Below, piece by piece: positions 1 through 10,285 of a stretch of DNA of 19,043 nucleotides; within the stretch, counting starts at the first letter, position 1; each line of letters starts with the position of its first letter. The stretch is from Conidiobolus incongruus B7586. Taxonomy: Eukaryota; Entomophthoromycota; Entomophthoromycetes; Entomophthorales; Conidiobolaceae. Made by a program: the position numbers and the translations under genes. The DNA is taken from assembly GCA_000697335.1 (NCBI GenBank), contig JNEM01015342.1:1-19043 (forward strand), read 5' to 3'. Below the pieces are notes generated by a model. It was given only the letters and a program-made list of their open reading frames with translations. It was not told the origin of the DNA and searched no databases.

Positions 1-343
1 GAATAGAGAAAATAGGATGAGAAATTAAACACTACAGATTATTGGGATACAATATGAATATAATACATATTATAAATGTATCGAATTTTATGACTGGGTA
101 TTAATTATTTTAATCAACACAAATCATTGTAATAATTATGTATCTATAACACTTAATTCATATTGATATTAATAAAATTGAAAATTTAATTAAAGTATTG
201 AACATTATGGAAAGAGTAATTAAATTCAAGTACAGCTTTAATTATATAAATTTATAATGTATTATTAGGTAAAAGGTCTGAAGAGTCAATAGACTATTCA
301 TCAAATCTATAAATATCTATGAATCATATTATACGCTTGCAGT
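1..343. other. AT-rich 3' flank of RPF2
   Basis: I see no gene here. The segment lies downstream of the RPF2 stop codon and is AT-rich with frequent stops in every frame. No clear AATAAA signal is visible on the minus strand close to the stop. Confidence 0.6.
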
Positions 344-1504
344 CTATTCTTCATCTTCTTCATCGTCATCATCTTTATCTTCGGGTTGATCTAGACTCTT
401 CTTAAGACCTTTCATCTTACGAGTTTGAAGTTGACTGAAATCTTGTTTTTCCATATGTACACGGCCATAGTTATCACCCAAATCATCATGTGTAATGTTC
501 TTCTTCTTCTTGGGCTAAAATATCGCAGATTCGTTCATTAGTTACATCAAAAAGTATTAGAAAATAAATGGATAATTACCTGGAGTTCTTTGGGAACTCT
601 GGTAGCAGCCTTCCAAACATCAGGAGGGGCGAATCTCGTACGTCTAATTACAAAATCAAAACTGGGGCCCATTTCTTCAAGTTCAACTCTGGGCAAACGA
701 GTACCAGATTTTTTCAATTGGATACTATAAGTTCTGAATAATACGGTACCTAAACCACCAGCTTGGGCAGGAGGACCGACAGTGAGAACAATAACATGTT
801 CTAAACCAGCCAAATTGACACTATCGGCAACTTGACCGTGATATAAGTCAATGATCATATTCTTAAATTTGATTAATTCTTCAACTTGTTCCCATTCCTC
901 ACCATTGAATAAAAAGCAAGGCTTCATACCAATGGCACATTTAGGAGCCTGAAATTAATACTATTAATATTACATGATATCTAAAGAATATTAGAAAATT
1001 ACACTAAATTCCTTTAAAGAAATGCTTCTGGTAATTCCAACCTCAATCATATCCATAATATGATAATCAAACATTCTGATAAAAGTAAGGTTATGAGGTC
1101 TCTTCTTAGAGTGATTACCAACTACGAGGAAGGAAGCATCATTCTTTTGAGAAAAGAATTCGACGGAAGTTTCGTCGTCGAAGGGGTGAATATCATTCTT
1201 TTTGCTAAAATTGACAGCATCGGGTTTTTTCAAATGATACTATAATAAAAAAATAAGTATAATATATTTCGATTAACAATATGAATATTACCAAATCGGC
1301 TAAAGCATCATTGACTACTTGACTAGTAGTACTACCTTTAACAAAAATACAAGTTTTAACATTTTCAATTACTTTAGGCTCTCTATTCTCTAAAAATCTT
1401 TTTGAGCGAGCGTTCTTAGGTTTACTATAGAATAAAATCAATTAATTAAAAATTTAAATAATTAAATTATTTTTAAATTAATAAACTTACGCTAATCTAA
1501 GCAT
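344..1504 (-). CDS. RPF2: Ribosome production factor 2 homolog (Brix domain)
   Basis: RPF2 works in the nucleolus. With Rrs1 it brings the 5S RNP (5S rRNA, uL18, uL5) into the pre-60S particle. The gene has five exons: 1491-1504, 1292-1424, 1003-1239, 580-948 and 344-514. The introns of 66, 52, 54 and 65 nt all begin GT and end AG. Spliced, it gives 307 residues, close to the human length (about 306). The start is ATG at 1504-1502: the first coding exon holds only 14 nt, and splicing yields MLRLAKPKNARSKR, the conserved family N-terminus. The Brix domain covers about residues 28-235, with FVKGSTTSQVV (32-42), GNHSKKRPHNL (90-100) and SGTRLPRVELEEMGPS (209-224). A basic segment with QTRKMKGLKK (281-290) follows, then an acidic tail. 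The stop is TAG. The gene diverges from KIN1. Exon joins are inferred from family alignment and reading frame; identity is very secure. Confidence 0.97.
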
Positions 1505-2281
1505 TCTTGATGATATTTTAATTGAATATGTTGAATAAGGATTTTTTTTTCATTTAAAAATTTAAATATTATAATTAAGTTGCATCAATTTATGGGATTG
1601 CCTTCAATGATTGTTTTAATAATGAAATTATACTACATTCATATAATCGGTCAATATAATAAAAAATATATAATTAAACCAAATTGTGTTTATTATGATA
1701 GAATTACCTTCAAATATATATAGAGCTAATAAAGAAATTTTCCCTCATTATAAATTTATGAATTTTAAATAAGCATTTAAAATGGAAAAGAGAATAAAAA
1801 TAGAAGATTTTTGGGAATTTGAATGGAATATCTTGCAAGAAATAGAAGTTAAAAAATTTCATAGAATGAAATAAAAATATTTCAAAATAACAATATTATA
1901 GAGAGAGGAATTTGAAATACAAGGAAAAAGAAAATTATCATTTAGATTCATGAGATAATGTAAATTTATTGAATATTAAATACAATATTAAAATTAGTAC
2001 AAAAAATCATTGAAAACCTAAAATTGAACAAAAGATTAGCAAATTGCGTTGATAATATAATACAATATTAAAAAAATTAAAAGTCAGGAATTTGAGCATA
2101 GATATATTTAGTCTACATGATAATTAAGACTGACGTGCAAATGTCTTTTGGAGTTCATCATACAGTAAAAGTATAATTTAAACATCAACTTACTTTAAAA
2201 AATCGTCCAATCAAGTATAAAAACCTAGTGATAAAAAAAATAATTAGTCAAAAATTCGATAATGCTTAATGAAAATTTATA
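1505..2281. other. Intergenic, upstream of RPF2
   Basis: This AT-rich stretch holds no open frame of useful length. It must contain the RPF2 promoter on the minus strand, but I cannot pick out a convincing TATA or CCAAT box near the start. A GTAAGT donor-like site lies at 2193-2188 on the minus strand, and CCAATCA stands next to TATAAAA on the plus strand around 2206-2226. Both could be chance in this composition. Confidence 0.4.
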
Positions 2282-2475
2282 TTATAAAATGATCAGGTTT
2301 ATTAAAATATCAACATGATGAATAAACTCAACAATCGTCAGAGGATTGACAGTTATAAAGTATTGGTTTTCATCATAAACTTGAAAAGATCAGTGAAATT
2401 TTATATACCTTTTGAAACACAGGACCAATATAAAAGAGCAAGTCAATGATATCACTCACCTAATAAACGATTCAT
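2282..2475 (-). other. Possible spliced mini-ORF or decayed exon pair (unit 2)
   Basis: On the minus strand, ATG at 2475-2473 opens a 16-nt segment ending at 2460. A GTGAGT donor follows at 2459-2454. An acceptor ending CAAG at 2380 would remove an 80-nt intron. The frame then stays open from 2379 to a TAA at 2284-2282 and would encode 37 residues, including VYDENQYFITVNPLTIVEF. This piece is richer in G+C than its surroundings and reads like protein, but I recognise no family. It may be a small gene, part of a spliced non-coding RNA, a decayed gene, or chance. Confidence 0.2.
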
Positions 2476-2504
2476 GTTAATTACTGAATTTCAAAGGATT
2501 TAGT

Positions 2505-2643
2505 TTAATTTAAAATAATTATCAGAAAGGAATTATCAACAATGAATTGAGTTTTTCTGTCAGGGATAACTGAAAAAAATAAAAAGTTCATCCTGTTACA
2601 ATCAAATTAATCTGTATCAATAATACTCACCTGAAAGATGCAT
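2505..2643 (-). other. Possible spliced mini-ORF or decayed exon pair (unit 1)
   Basis: On the minus strand, ATG at 2643-2641 opens a 13-nt segment that ends at a GTGAGT donor (2630-2625). A pyrimidine-rich acceptor ends at 2570, giving a 61-nt intron of the size seen in RPF2. The frame then runs to TAA at 2507-2505 and would encode 25 residues, containing VIPDRKTQFIVDNSF. The layout (short first exon, GTGAGT donor, intron in phase 1, exon resuming with TT) matches unit 2 about 170 bp away. No family is recognised, and coding status is unproven. Confidence 0.18.
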
Positions 2644-2940
2644 AGTAAACTTAATATGTTGTTGATATAAGGTTATATCACCCAATCAATTAGAATGTTC
2701 AAATTACTAAAAAATGAACAAACTAAATTAGCATAACGAATTTTTCATCATCATTTATTCAATTAATATACAGATGATAAACTTTCAAATTGTGGGATTA
2801 ATTCTAAACCAAAATAATTCGAAATTTTAATGGATGACCAAATTTCAAAACTTTTGTCAAATTCAATCTATTAAATATATATTGTTAAAAGACAAGAGCC
2901 TTTACACTTCAAATATCCTTATATCAACTCAATGTAATGA

Positions 2941-3120
2941 TCACTCTTTTCTCTCATATAGGTTTACTTACTCTTCATTCGGTGATTGGCTATCCAGCCA
3001 AACTACCTTAATAAATCCGATATCACTTTGCCCGACCTACATTATAAAAGCCCGGAATTTGAATAATTCATCCAATGAGAAGCCCGAACTGGGTTTTCCA
3101 TGCTATTCGATATAATCAAT
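2941..3120. promoter_or_regulatory. G+C-richer promoter-like patch
   Basis: By hand count this 180-bp patch is about 38% G+C, well above the AT-rich DNA around it. It carries an inverted CCAAT box (ATTGG 2985-2989), TATAAAAG at 3043-3050 on the plus strand and a second CCAAT at 3072-3076. The order CCAAT then TATA, 54-58 bp apart, resembles a plus-strand core promoter. No gene I can read starts downstream: the nearest ATGs give ORFs of fewer than 20 codons. A GTAAGT site on the minus strand near 2970-2965 raises the alternative of a minus-strand transcript feeding the two mini-ORF units. Confidence 0.3.
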
Positions 3121-4831
3121 AAAACTCCTTTTCAACACATCTTATAGATGAATATCTTTAATACTCCCTTTTACTAGTTCTGATCAGAGTACTGCTTTCC
3201 CAGGTAGCGCTAATATGGCAACAAAAAATATTACTAATATTATAATTTTTAAAAATAAAAGATGTAGGATATATTCATAGTAAATAGATTGATAGCATAA
3301 AATATTCTTTATTAACTCTTCTTTAGTATATAATATTATCTTTATTTGCTTAAATTTAACTATTAATAACCTCATTCTATCATTATATTTGTTTAAAAAA
3401 TTAAAATACTTGTAGATCCAGATTTTATTATATTTAGTAATATGATTAGTATTGATATATAAAAATATCAACATATAATACCTTTTTTTAATTTTAATAG
3501 CATCTGTAATATATCTTAATATTTTCTACTTATATATATTATTCAATTATAAGATTCAGCAAGCATCGAAATAGTACAAAAGAAATATTTTATATAATAT
3601 TCGATTCAAAAATAATACTAAATGTAGCAAAAAAAATACTTTTTTTAATTTGGATATTTCTATATATCGTTTAAATTGACTATCCATATTTTTTATATTT
3701 ACAAACTGTAGTAGACTATTTTACCACATATCAAACTATACAAGTAAAATATTAAAATTTGAGTTAGTAAAATTTTCGACCAATCATTTAAGATAAATAA
3801 TATTCATAAGAATGTATACATGGTTAAATTATTTGAAATAAAATTTACTTATAGTTATGACCAAATTTTTTTTTGATCTGAGTCAATTTTAATATTATAA
3901 ATGGCAATTTTTTCAATCGTATTGGTTAAAAGAAGGAATTTAGAATATCACATTAAATTGACTGCTAAAAATAATATTGTTCTAAATATTCAATATAAGA
4001 GAATCCAATATAATTTGATAGTATGATATCATTTTGATTTTTGTTTATATATGATAAAACATAAAAAAACAAAAATTTTGTTCAACAGACTGGAGATTAG
4101 ATATTCAATTTAAATGAATATTATCGAATAATATTGGTAGCACTATTATTGTTATTTATAAATTATATATTTATATTCAATATATTATTGAATTAATATT
4201 ATTAATATTTTTATATACATATGTATTCATTTCAAAAGAGTACAACATAATTAATAGTATATTAAAATGAATTAATATTGTGCTTTATTCAATTAAGAAA
4301 TATTAAATTATTATTGTAATAATAATTACCGCGTTTAGATTTTAAGTTTAAATGAATACTTTGAATATTTTATCATTTAAATTATTTCAATAAGAAAGTC
4401 ATATTACAGATACAATTTTAATACAGGTATATATTATAAAACTTTGTTAGGAAACTATATGATAGATATCAAGCATATTCTTCCCTTATTTGACTTTTAA
4501 TATATTGAATATTATTCAAGTTAATTACTTTAAAACTGATGAATGTACTTTTAGTTGTAGAATTGACTTAAATAGGTAATGGCATATTACTATTATTTAT
4601 TAATGATATAAAGCATTCTACAAAAATGAGAGATTACATACAGTTTAGTATGATTCGGATATTAATCCTCAGCTTTACAAAAAGAGTAAATTACTTTAAT
4701 TTCATATTAATCTTATGTTTAAAAACTTTTTGAAGATCAAACCACGATTTTTACTCACAATTAGTCATTTTACTGATCTCATTTTTAATCAATATGAACG
4801 AGTTATAACGGTCCTAAAATCAAGATATATG
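3121..4831. other. AT-rich intergenic, no gene seen
   Basis: I see nothing I can call here. From about 3230 the sequence is dominated by A and T runs, and stops occur in all frames at short spacing. The short G+C-richer tail at 3180-3225 is the edge of the patch described at 2941-3120. Confidence 0.5.
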
Positions 4832-5109
4832 ATTGGCTGATTTACAATGATTAAACCAATTAATTTTAAATAATCATACATCGAATTCAATCAAACTAAA
4901 TTATCCAGGTTCTAAAACGAATAGGCCAATGAAAAGGAGGAAAATGACTACTTTTTTATTTGAAACCTCCACTCCGAACTTTCCGCTTGGAAGCTAAAAT
5001 TTATGAAGTAAGGAAGATTTTCTGAATTGAGACTGCTGTTACATTATCTGTATTTGCCAAACACTTGGTCAAACACATTTTTTAAATCATCGAAAAGAAA
5101 CTATAAATA
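4832..5109 (+). promoter_or_regulatory. KIN1 promoter: two CCAAT boxes and a TATA box
   Basis: An inverted CCAAT box (ATTGG, 4832-4836; reverse strand CAGCCAATCA) and a direct one in GGCCAATGA (CCAAT 4926-4930) both fit the NF-Y/HAP consensus. A TATAAATA box at 5102-5109 lies about 260 bp before the KIN1 ATG. The segment from 5110 to 5370 contains no ATG at all, as expected for a scanned leader. Motifs are seen directly; promoter function is inferred. Confidence 0.5.
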
Positions 5110-5370
5110 ACTCGAAACTTACCAATTCCTTGAACTATTTCTTCCAATAATCAATTTTTGATTTTGGTAGCTTTTATTATCTATCCACGCTCTTATTATA
5201 TTATATATTATACATTTCAAACTTTATATATTAATCAAATTTTTAAAAACTTGATCTAAAAGGGACATCCATTAGGATAGTTTTTACAAATATTCGATAA
5301 TTGCTGCCTTGGTGTGCTTATTATCTGTTTAATTATATTTATCTTATTTTCACTTGTTTAATTATTCACC

Positions 5371-8300
5371 ATGGCTGCAACAACAGATCCAATGAAATCT
5401 ATGGGTTTGGCTCCAAAATCACAAGGCTTAATGAAAACACCGTTAGGTGAATTTCAAATTGGAAAAACGCTTGGAGAGGGTTCATACGGTAAAGTTAAGC
5501 TAATTGTTAATGTTGCAACTCATGAAAAGGTAGTTATAACTATTAACTTTGCTATCATTTAACTTAACAATAGAATTTAGCTTGCTGTCAAAATTATTAA
5601 AAGATTCGTACCTCCTGATGAGAAAGGACGCAACGGTAGAGGGGGGAAACCTTTTGAACAGAGGATATTAAGAGAAGCCAATTTGACTCGGTTTTTGAAT
5701 CATGAAAACATTGTTCCTTTGAGGGATTGTAGAATCACTAAAACACACTTTTATTTATTCTATGAATATGTTCCAGGCTGTCAGTTGACCGATAAAATTG
5801 GACGAAATGGCTTAGACAAGGAACAAGCTAGAAAATATTTTGATCAGATTGTCGAAGGGATCGGGTATTGTCACTCCAACTTTGTCGTTCATAGAGATAT
5901 TAAAGTAGAGAACATTATGATTGATACTAATGACCGTGTGAGAATAATTGATTTTGGTTTAGCCAACTTCTTTGATCAAAAAACCAACTTGAATACCTTC
6001 TGTGGTTCATTACAATATTCGGCTCCTGAAATTATGAGAGGTGATCCATATGTTGGACCTGAGGTGGATATATGGTCTTTGGGAGTTGTTTTATTTGCTA
6101 TGTTGACTGGAACCTTGCCATTCGAAGATCCTAGAAATCCTGGAGCTTGGGACAATGTAATGAATGGTCGTATCAAATTTCCTCACAACGTAGATGCAGC
6201 TGCGAGAAGTTTAATTTCCAAGTGTTTGGATCCTCAGCCAAAGAGAAGAATTACAATGCTTGAAATTGCACGCCATCCTTATCTGAAAAAGACCCATTTC
6301 TCCGATCATTACCATCCCAACGGACCTAGAGAACTTCCAAAACAGCTTGATATGAAGGTTATAGGAGAAATGACAGCATGTCTTTTCCAAAGTGAATATT
6401 CAATCACTCAAAAACTGGAAGCTGAAATGAAGATGGGTAAGGAAAACCCGAATGGAACAATTACAGTGGTCAATTCTCCGGTAGTTGCAGTTTATAATCT
6501 AGTAGCAAATACTAAGAAATTCCAAACAGGAGCTGGCGCCCAAAAGGTCCGAAAGGTCATCAATCTTGATGCTGCAAAACAGCAAACACCCGTTTTACCC
6601 GCTTCAACCAATTCACCAGCGCCATCAATTAATCGAAATGTAGCTCTCCAAGAAGCTCAGGCTCCATCTTCGAATAGAGAATTGAGTTCGCCAGCTTCAA
6701 AGCCCCAAGAACAGGACGCTATTTCCATCGCCAGCATTCGTAAACCACTGAGAGGCTCCGATAGTAGTCGACCTACCAAAAATACCGCACCATCAATATC
6801 TCCTCCTGCTCAACCTTCAACTTCTCTGAATAAATCAAATTTAGATGACTCAGCGCCGATTTTTACACCCAAACTTGAAAAGGGAACAGCTTCTGGCAAT
6901 GAATCCAAAGAAACTCCATCGCTATCATCGCCAGAAAAGACTAACAATGACCAAACCATTGTTGGATTTGAGAATTCTGGATTTGACAAGGAAACCTATC
7001 ATGCCAAACGAGCTTCAATGTATGAGACTTACAACAAATTGCATACTTTGACTAATATAAATAATTATTCTAATGATATGGGCACCAATTTGACGAGAAA
7101 AGAGAAAAAGGACCTGTATCGCTCAAAACGTGCTTCAATCTATGACGATTTATTTACTAAGACAGATGAAAGTACTCCATCCGATGAAACCCAGGAAGAT
7201 GTAAACAAATCCTTACATTCTAACGATTCTGAATCTGATGAAAAAGAAAGAAACTCGAAAGAAGATGAATCTGAACCCGTTTCCAATAGCATTCAACAAG
7301 TGACTACCCTAAATTCAGGGGATAATTCCAAAATGAAGACTTCAGTTAGAAGGAATATGACCATTCACAGAGGCTCCAATCGCAAGCCAAATTTGAGAAG
7401 AAGTATCTCCAAGCGTGCACCATTGGCCGATTTGTTGAATGGAGATAACTCTGAGGATGATGATTCTGAAGAAAATTCAATAACAGAATCACCCAATCAG
7501 AATAAAGAGCCACCTAAGATTGCTGAGCTTGATTTCGAAAAAGGTAGCTCTAGCCCATGTCAAACTTTAAAGAGTCCTTTCTTGAAAAATTCGCATTTGG
7601 GTATGACTCCTACTCCATGTGACAGAAGCCAATCCAACCCTGCTCCTGAGCATAACAATTCTTCTCTTGCTAATAATACATTGAGAAGAATCAACACCGA
7701 GGAAAGAACAGTGGCTAACGACGGTGATGCTTTGCATCCTAAGAACTATCTAGAAAGCTTTTTGGAAGGATGCAAAAATAAGATGTCTTCCCCCAAAACT
7801 CATCCGCATCCAACTTATACTCCTTCCAGCGCAAGACCGGCTAGTATGTATGTTGGTGCTAGCCCAGGTTTGGACGGTACGTTCCGAATCAAGAAGAAAG
7901 TTACATTTATGGATGATCATAGTGATAATCTTGCACCACTATCCCCATTGAACAATCCACGACCAAGTCCCTCTCCACGCACCTTCTTGGCTAGTCCAAG
8001 ACTTAAATCTCCTCGTCCAGCGCATTCCAGCACCGGCAGTGGTAGCCCTATTGGAGTCCGCCAAGTAAGCATCCTTGACTGTCTTCAAGCACAGTCAATT
8101 CAAATTTCCAAAATGAATGTAGATACCATGTGTGATCAACTATTAGACATTCTAGAACATCACGGCATCGAATTTGAATGGTCTGGTCGTGGTTTCGAAT
8201 TTACTTGCAAACTTCCTAGTTCCAAATTTGCAGACAACTTCCCACATCCTCACCTCAGCGTGACCTTAGAATTGGCCACAGTAGCCAGAGTGAAATCTAC

Positions 8301-8439
8301 CGCACTTTTAATGACCAATGTCGAAGGTGCAATGATTGGAGGCGAAAGAGCGGCACCATTGACTTTAGAAATGACAGAAATCGTTAGGAAGGGATTACAA
8401 AGGTTATTTTCGAAGCCTCATTCTACATCATCAAGATAA
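5371..8439 (+). CDS. KIN1: KIN1/PAR-1/MARK-type serine/threonine protein kinase
   Basis: This is a CAMK-group kinase that in yeasts controls polarity, septation, cell wall and exocytosis at the cell cortex. It has two exons, 5371-5529 and 5581-8439, with a 51-nt GT-AG intron falling between HEK and LAVK, giving 1005 residues. The start sits in CACCATGG and an in-frame TAA lies four codons upstream. The kinase domain spans about 28-288: GEGSYGKV loop (35-42), Lys57, Glu85, HRD (157-159), DFG (177-179), activation-loop Thr192 in NTFCGS and APE (201-203). A Kin1-like extension follows (about 290-365, with SPVVAVYNLV). A long Ser/Pro-rich linker holds three [KR][RP]AS[MI]Y repeats (529-534, 569-574, 805-810) and a PP1-docking-like KVTF (826-829). 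The last 125 residues look like a divergent, membrane-binding KA1 domain. Only 27 residues precede the kinase domain, fewer than in yeast Kin1. Kin4 is the main alternative, but the TFCGSLQYSAPE and GPEVDIWSLG motifs and the KA1-like end favour KIN1. Confidence 0.94.
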
Positions 8440-8520
8440 GATTTTTGAGATTTAATTTTCAATTCTATAAAAAATTTTACAATGATAATTTTCTCAAAAT
8501 CTATTATGTTTAATTATAAT

Positions 8521-8526
8521 AATAAA
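8521..8526 (+). terminator. Possible KIN1 polyadenylation signal
   Basis: AATAAA lies about 80 nt after the KIN1 stop codon. The motif is common by chance in DNA this rich in A and T, so distance and strand are the only support. Confidence 0.3.
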
Positions 8527-9791
8527 TCAATATTATTCATAACAAATATATATTTAATCTGATTTGAGCATTAGTTAAATATTAGATCCTAAAGTATGGA
8601 TATCATAGTAAAAAATGTATACAATTATTCTTCAAAATATTCATTTTAATTACATAATAGTATAATTGCTAGATCAATGTTATGATTTACTTAAATACCA
8701 ATCCTATATAATTTACATTTGCTTCATTACAAGTACTATTCATTGAATTATATATTTGTTAATCTACATCCTGGTTTAAATTGATAATTAATTGATACAA
8801 ATTGATTATGTTGAAACCTGTGGAAATTATGTTGTTAACCTTGAGCAACATTCAAAGGCTTATAAGAAAAAGACCAATTTTCTCAATAACAATATAAATA
8901 TTTAAAATAAATTTAATTAACTTTGAGAAAATTTTGAAAATTTTAATCAATATACTAAAATTTCTGGTGTAAATGATATTTTTACTATAATTAGAAAATT
9001 TGCCAAATTATAGAACAGGACTTTTTGAAACCAATATTTTTCATTTTAAAATAGCTAATTAAAAAATATCATCGATTTTTATCAAGTTTGGCTAAATCGA
9101 AGCGCAGTTGTTTATTTAATTAATATTATCACAAAATCAAAACATATTTATTTTTAATCATATTAATTAATTTTGCATTAATATATTAATTTAAATTCAT
9201 AACAATTTGGAAAATTGAGCTAGATACCATAAATTGTGCATGATATTTTTCATATAGTTCTTTAATCAAGCCTGATCTTCAAAAAATGTGAATATTCCAA
9301 CATTTAGTATTTTGAGAATTACAATTTTTCAATATTCTAGTCCTCATATGGGTATTATTGTTATGATAATTGAATGAATTTTATTGAGAAATCTAATCAT
9401 CATGTGGATGTAATATATATCATGTGAAGTGGCAAATTTACATTATTCCAGTATTATTGAGAATCATTTGATATACTAAAGTAACAGAAACTTTTATAAT
9501 TTTACTTATTTTTCATTAATAGAGTATTTGAATGAGGAAAGCTGTTTATTTGTAATCAATTCAGTATAGGATATATTACGTGTATTAACAATTTCTTTAA
9601 ATTTTGAATAGAATTCGAGAAAATTATATCAGGTAACAAATTTAAAAGAATTAATTGATTAATTTTATAAGAATAACTATAAATGAAATAAAATCATTTT
9701 ATTGTATACTTAATATTATTTCCTTTATTTCAAAATTTTTTTGATACAATATATCAAAGATCCCTGATAAATAAATATTCAGGAAAATGTT
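8527..9791. other. AT-rich intergenic, no gene seen
   Basis: This is the first part of the spacer between the convergent KIN1 and CSL genes. It is very AT-rich with short, broken frames on both strands. I see no RNA gene, repeat array or recognisable coding fragment. Confidence 0.5.
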
Positions 9792-9807
9792 CACGTGATA
9801 CCACGTG
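9792..9807 (+). promoter_or_regulatory. Double E-box CACGTG-N4-CACGTG, left copy
   Basis: The sequence CACGTGATACCACGTG holds two perfect CACGTG E-boxes exactly 10 bp apart, one helical turn. CACGTG is the usual site of bHLH factors such as Cbf1, Pho4 and SREBP homologs. A near-identical copy lies at 10270-10285 in the opposite orientation. No gene start lies close by. Confidence 0.5.
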
Positions 9808-10187
9808 AATTCATAATAATAGGGAAATTTATTTCAATCCACCATTTTTATCCACTTGAAAAATTTTTAAAATTATTCTGCGCCAAAATATCCACTACAA
9901 AAAATATCCATTATGAATACCATAAAGTCCCATCGTCTATTTTTATCCAATTGTTCAATTGTTTCGAATGTTTTAATAGCAATATTTCATGTTTTATGTT
10001 CTAAATATAACGAAGTTTACTCTAATCCAATGTCTTTCTGGATTCAAAATTGAAAAATTCTTTATTTCCGTATATTCAATTTTTGATTTGAATTGGTACA
10101 ACCTGATGTGACTAGTACAAAGTTGCATATTTAGCCAGTGCGAATCCTTTCAAATTATGGTTGAATCTAGGATTATAACATTTATAT

Positions 10188-10240
10188 TTTAAAGAGAAAA
10201 CAATGAATATTACAAAATTTGATCAGGTTTAAAGAGAAAA
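10188..10240 (+). repeat. 13-bp direct repeat, two copies 40 bp apart
   Basis: TTTAAAGAGAAAA occurs at 10188-10200 and again at 10228-10240, inside the segment bounded by the double E-boxes. Function is unknown, and a local duplication is possible. Confidence 0.6.
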
Positions 10241-10269
10241 TATGTAACTAGTTAATTACTAGCCCAGTG

Positions 10270-10285
10270 CACGTGGATTCACGTG
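10270..10285 (-). promoter_or_regulatory. Double E-box, right copy, inverted
   Basis: Read on the minus strand this is CACGTGAATCCACGTG, again two perfect E-boxes 10 bp apart. It matches the copy at 9792 at 14 of 16 positions, but in inverted orientation. Confidence 0.5.

Larger units (their letters stand above)
9792..10285. repeat. 494-bp segment bounded by inverted 16-bp double E-boxes
   Basis: The ends read inward as CACGTGATACCACGTG and CACGTGAATCCACGTG and differ at only two positions. GTT lies just outside both ends as a direct repeat (9789-9791 and 10286-10288). This fits a short non-autonomous DNA element with 16-bp terminal inverted repeats and a 3-bp target duplication. It also fits a two-site regulatory module. 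The interior is AT-rich, with a small open frame at 9795-10004 that I do not think is a gene. The inverted repeat is seen directly; both explanations are inference. Confidence 0.3.

Noticed and set aside
2834-3115. 93-codon open frame on the plus strand
   Set aside because: No recognisable family, biased Ser/Ile/Asn composition, and it spans a promoter-like patch where higher G+C lowers stop frequency.
3184-3474. 96-codon open frame on the minus strand
   Set aside because: Mostly Ile, Leu, Lys, Asn and Tyr codons from A/T runs, with no domain; typical of chance frames in this DNA.
6845-7051. 68-codon frame inside KIN1
   Set aside because: Shadow of the KIN1 linker in another reading frame.
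9795-10004. 69-codon open frame between the double E-boxes
   Set aside because: Low-complexity Phe/Ile/Ser-rich translation without homology I can recognise.
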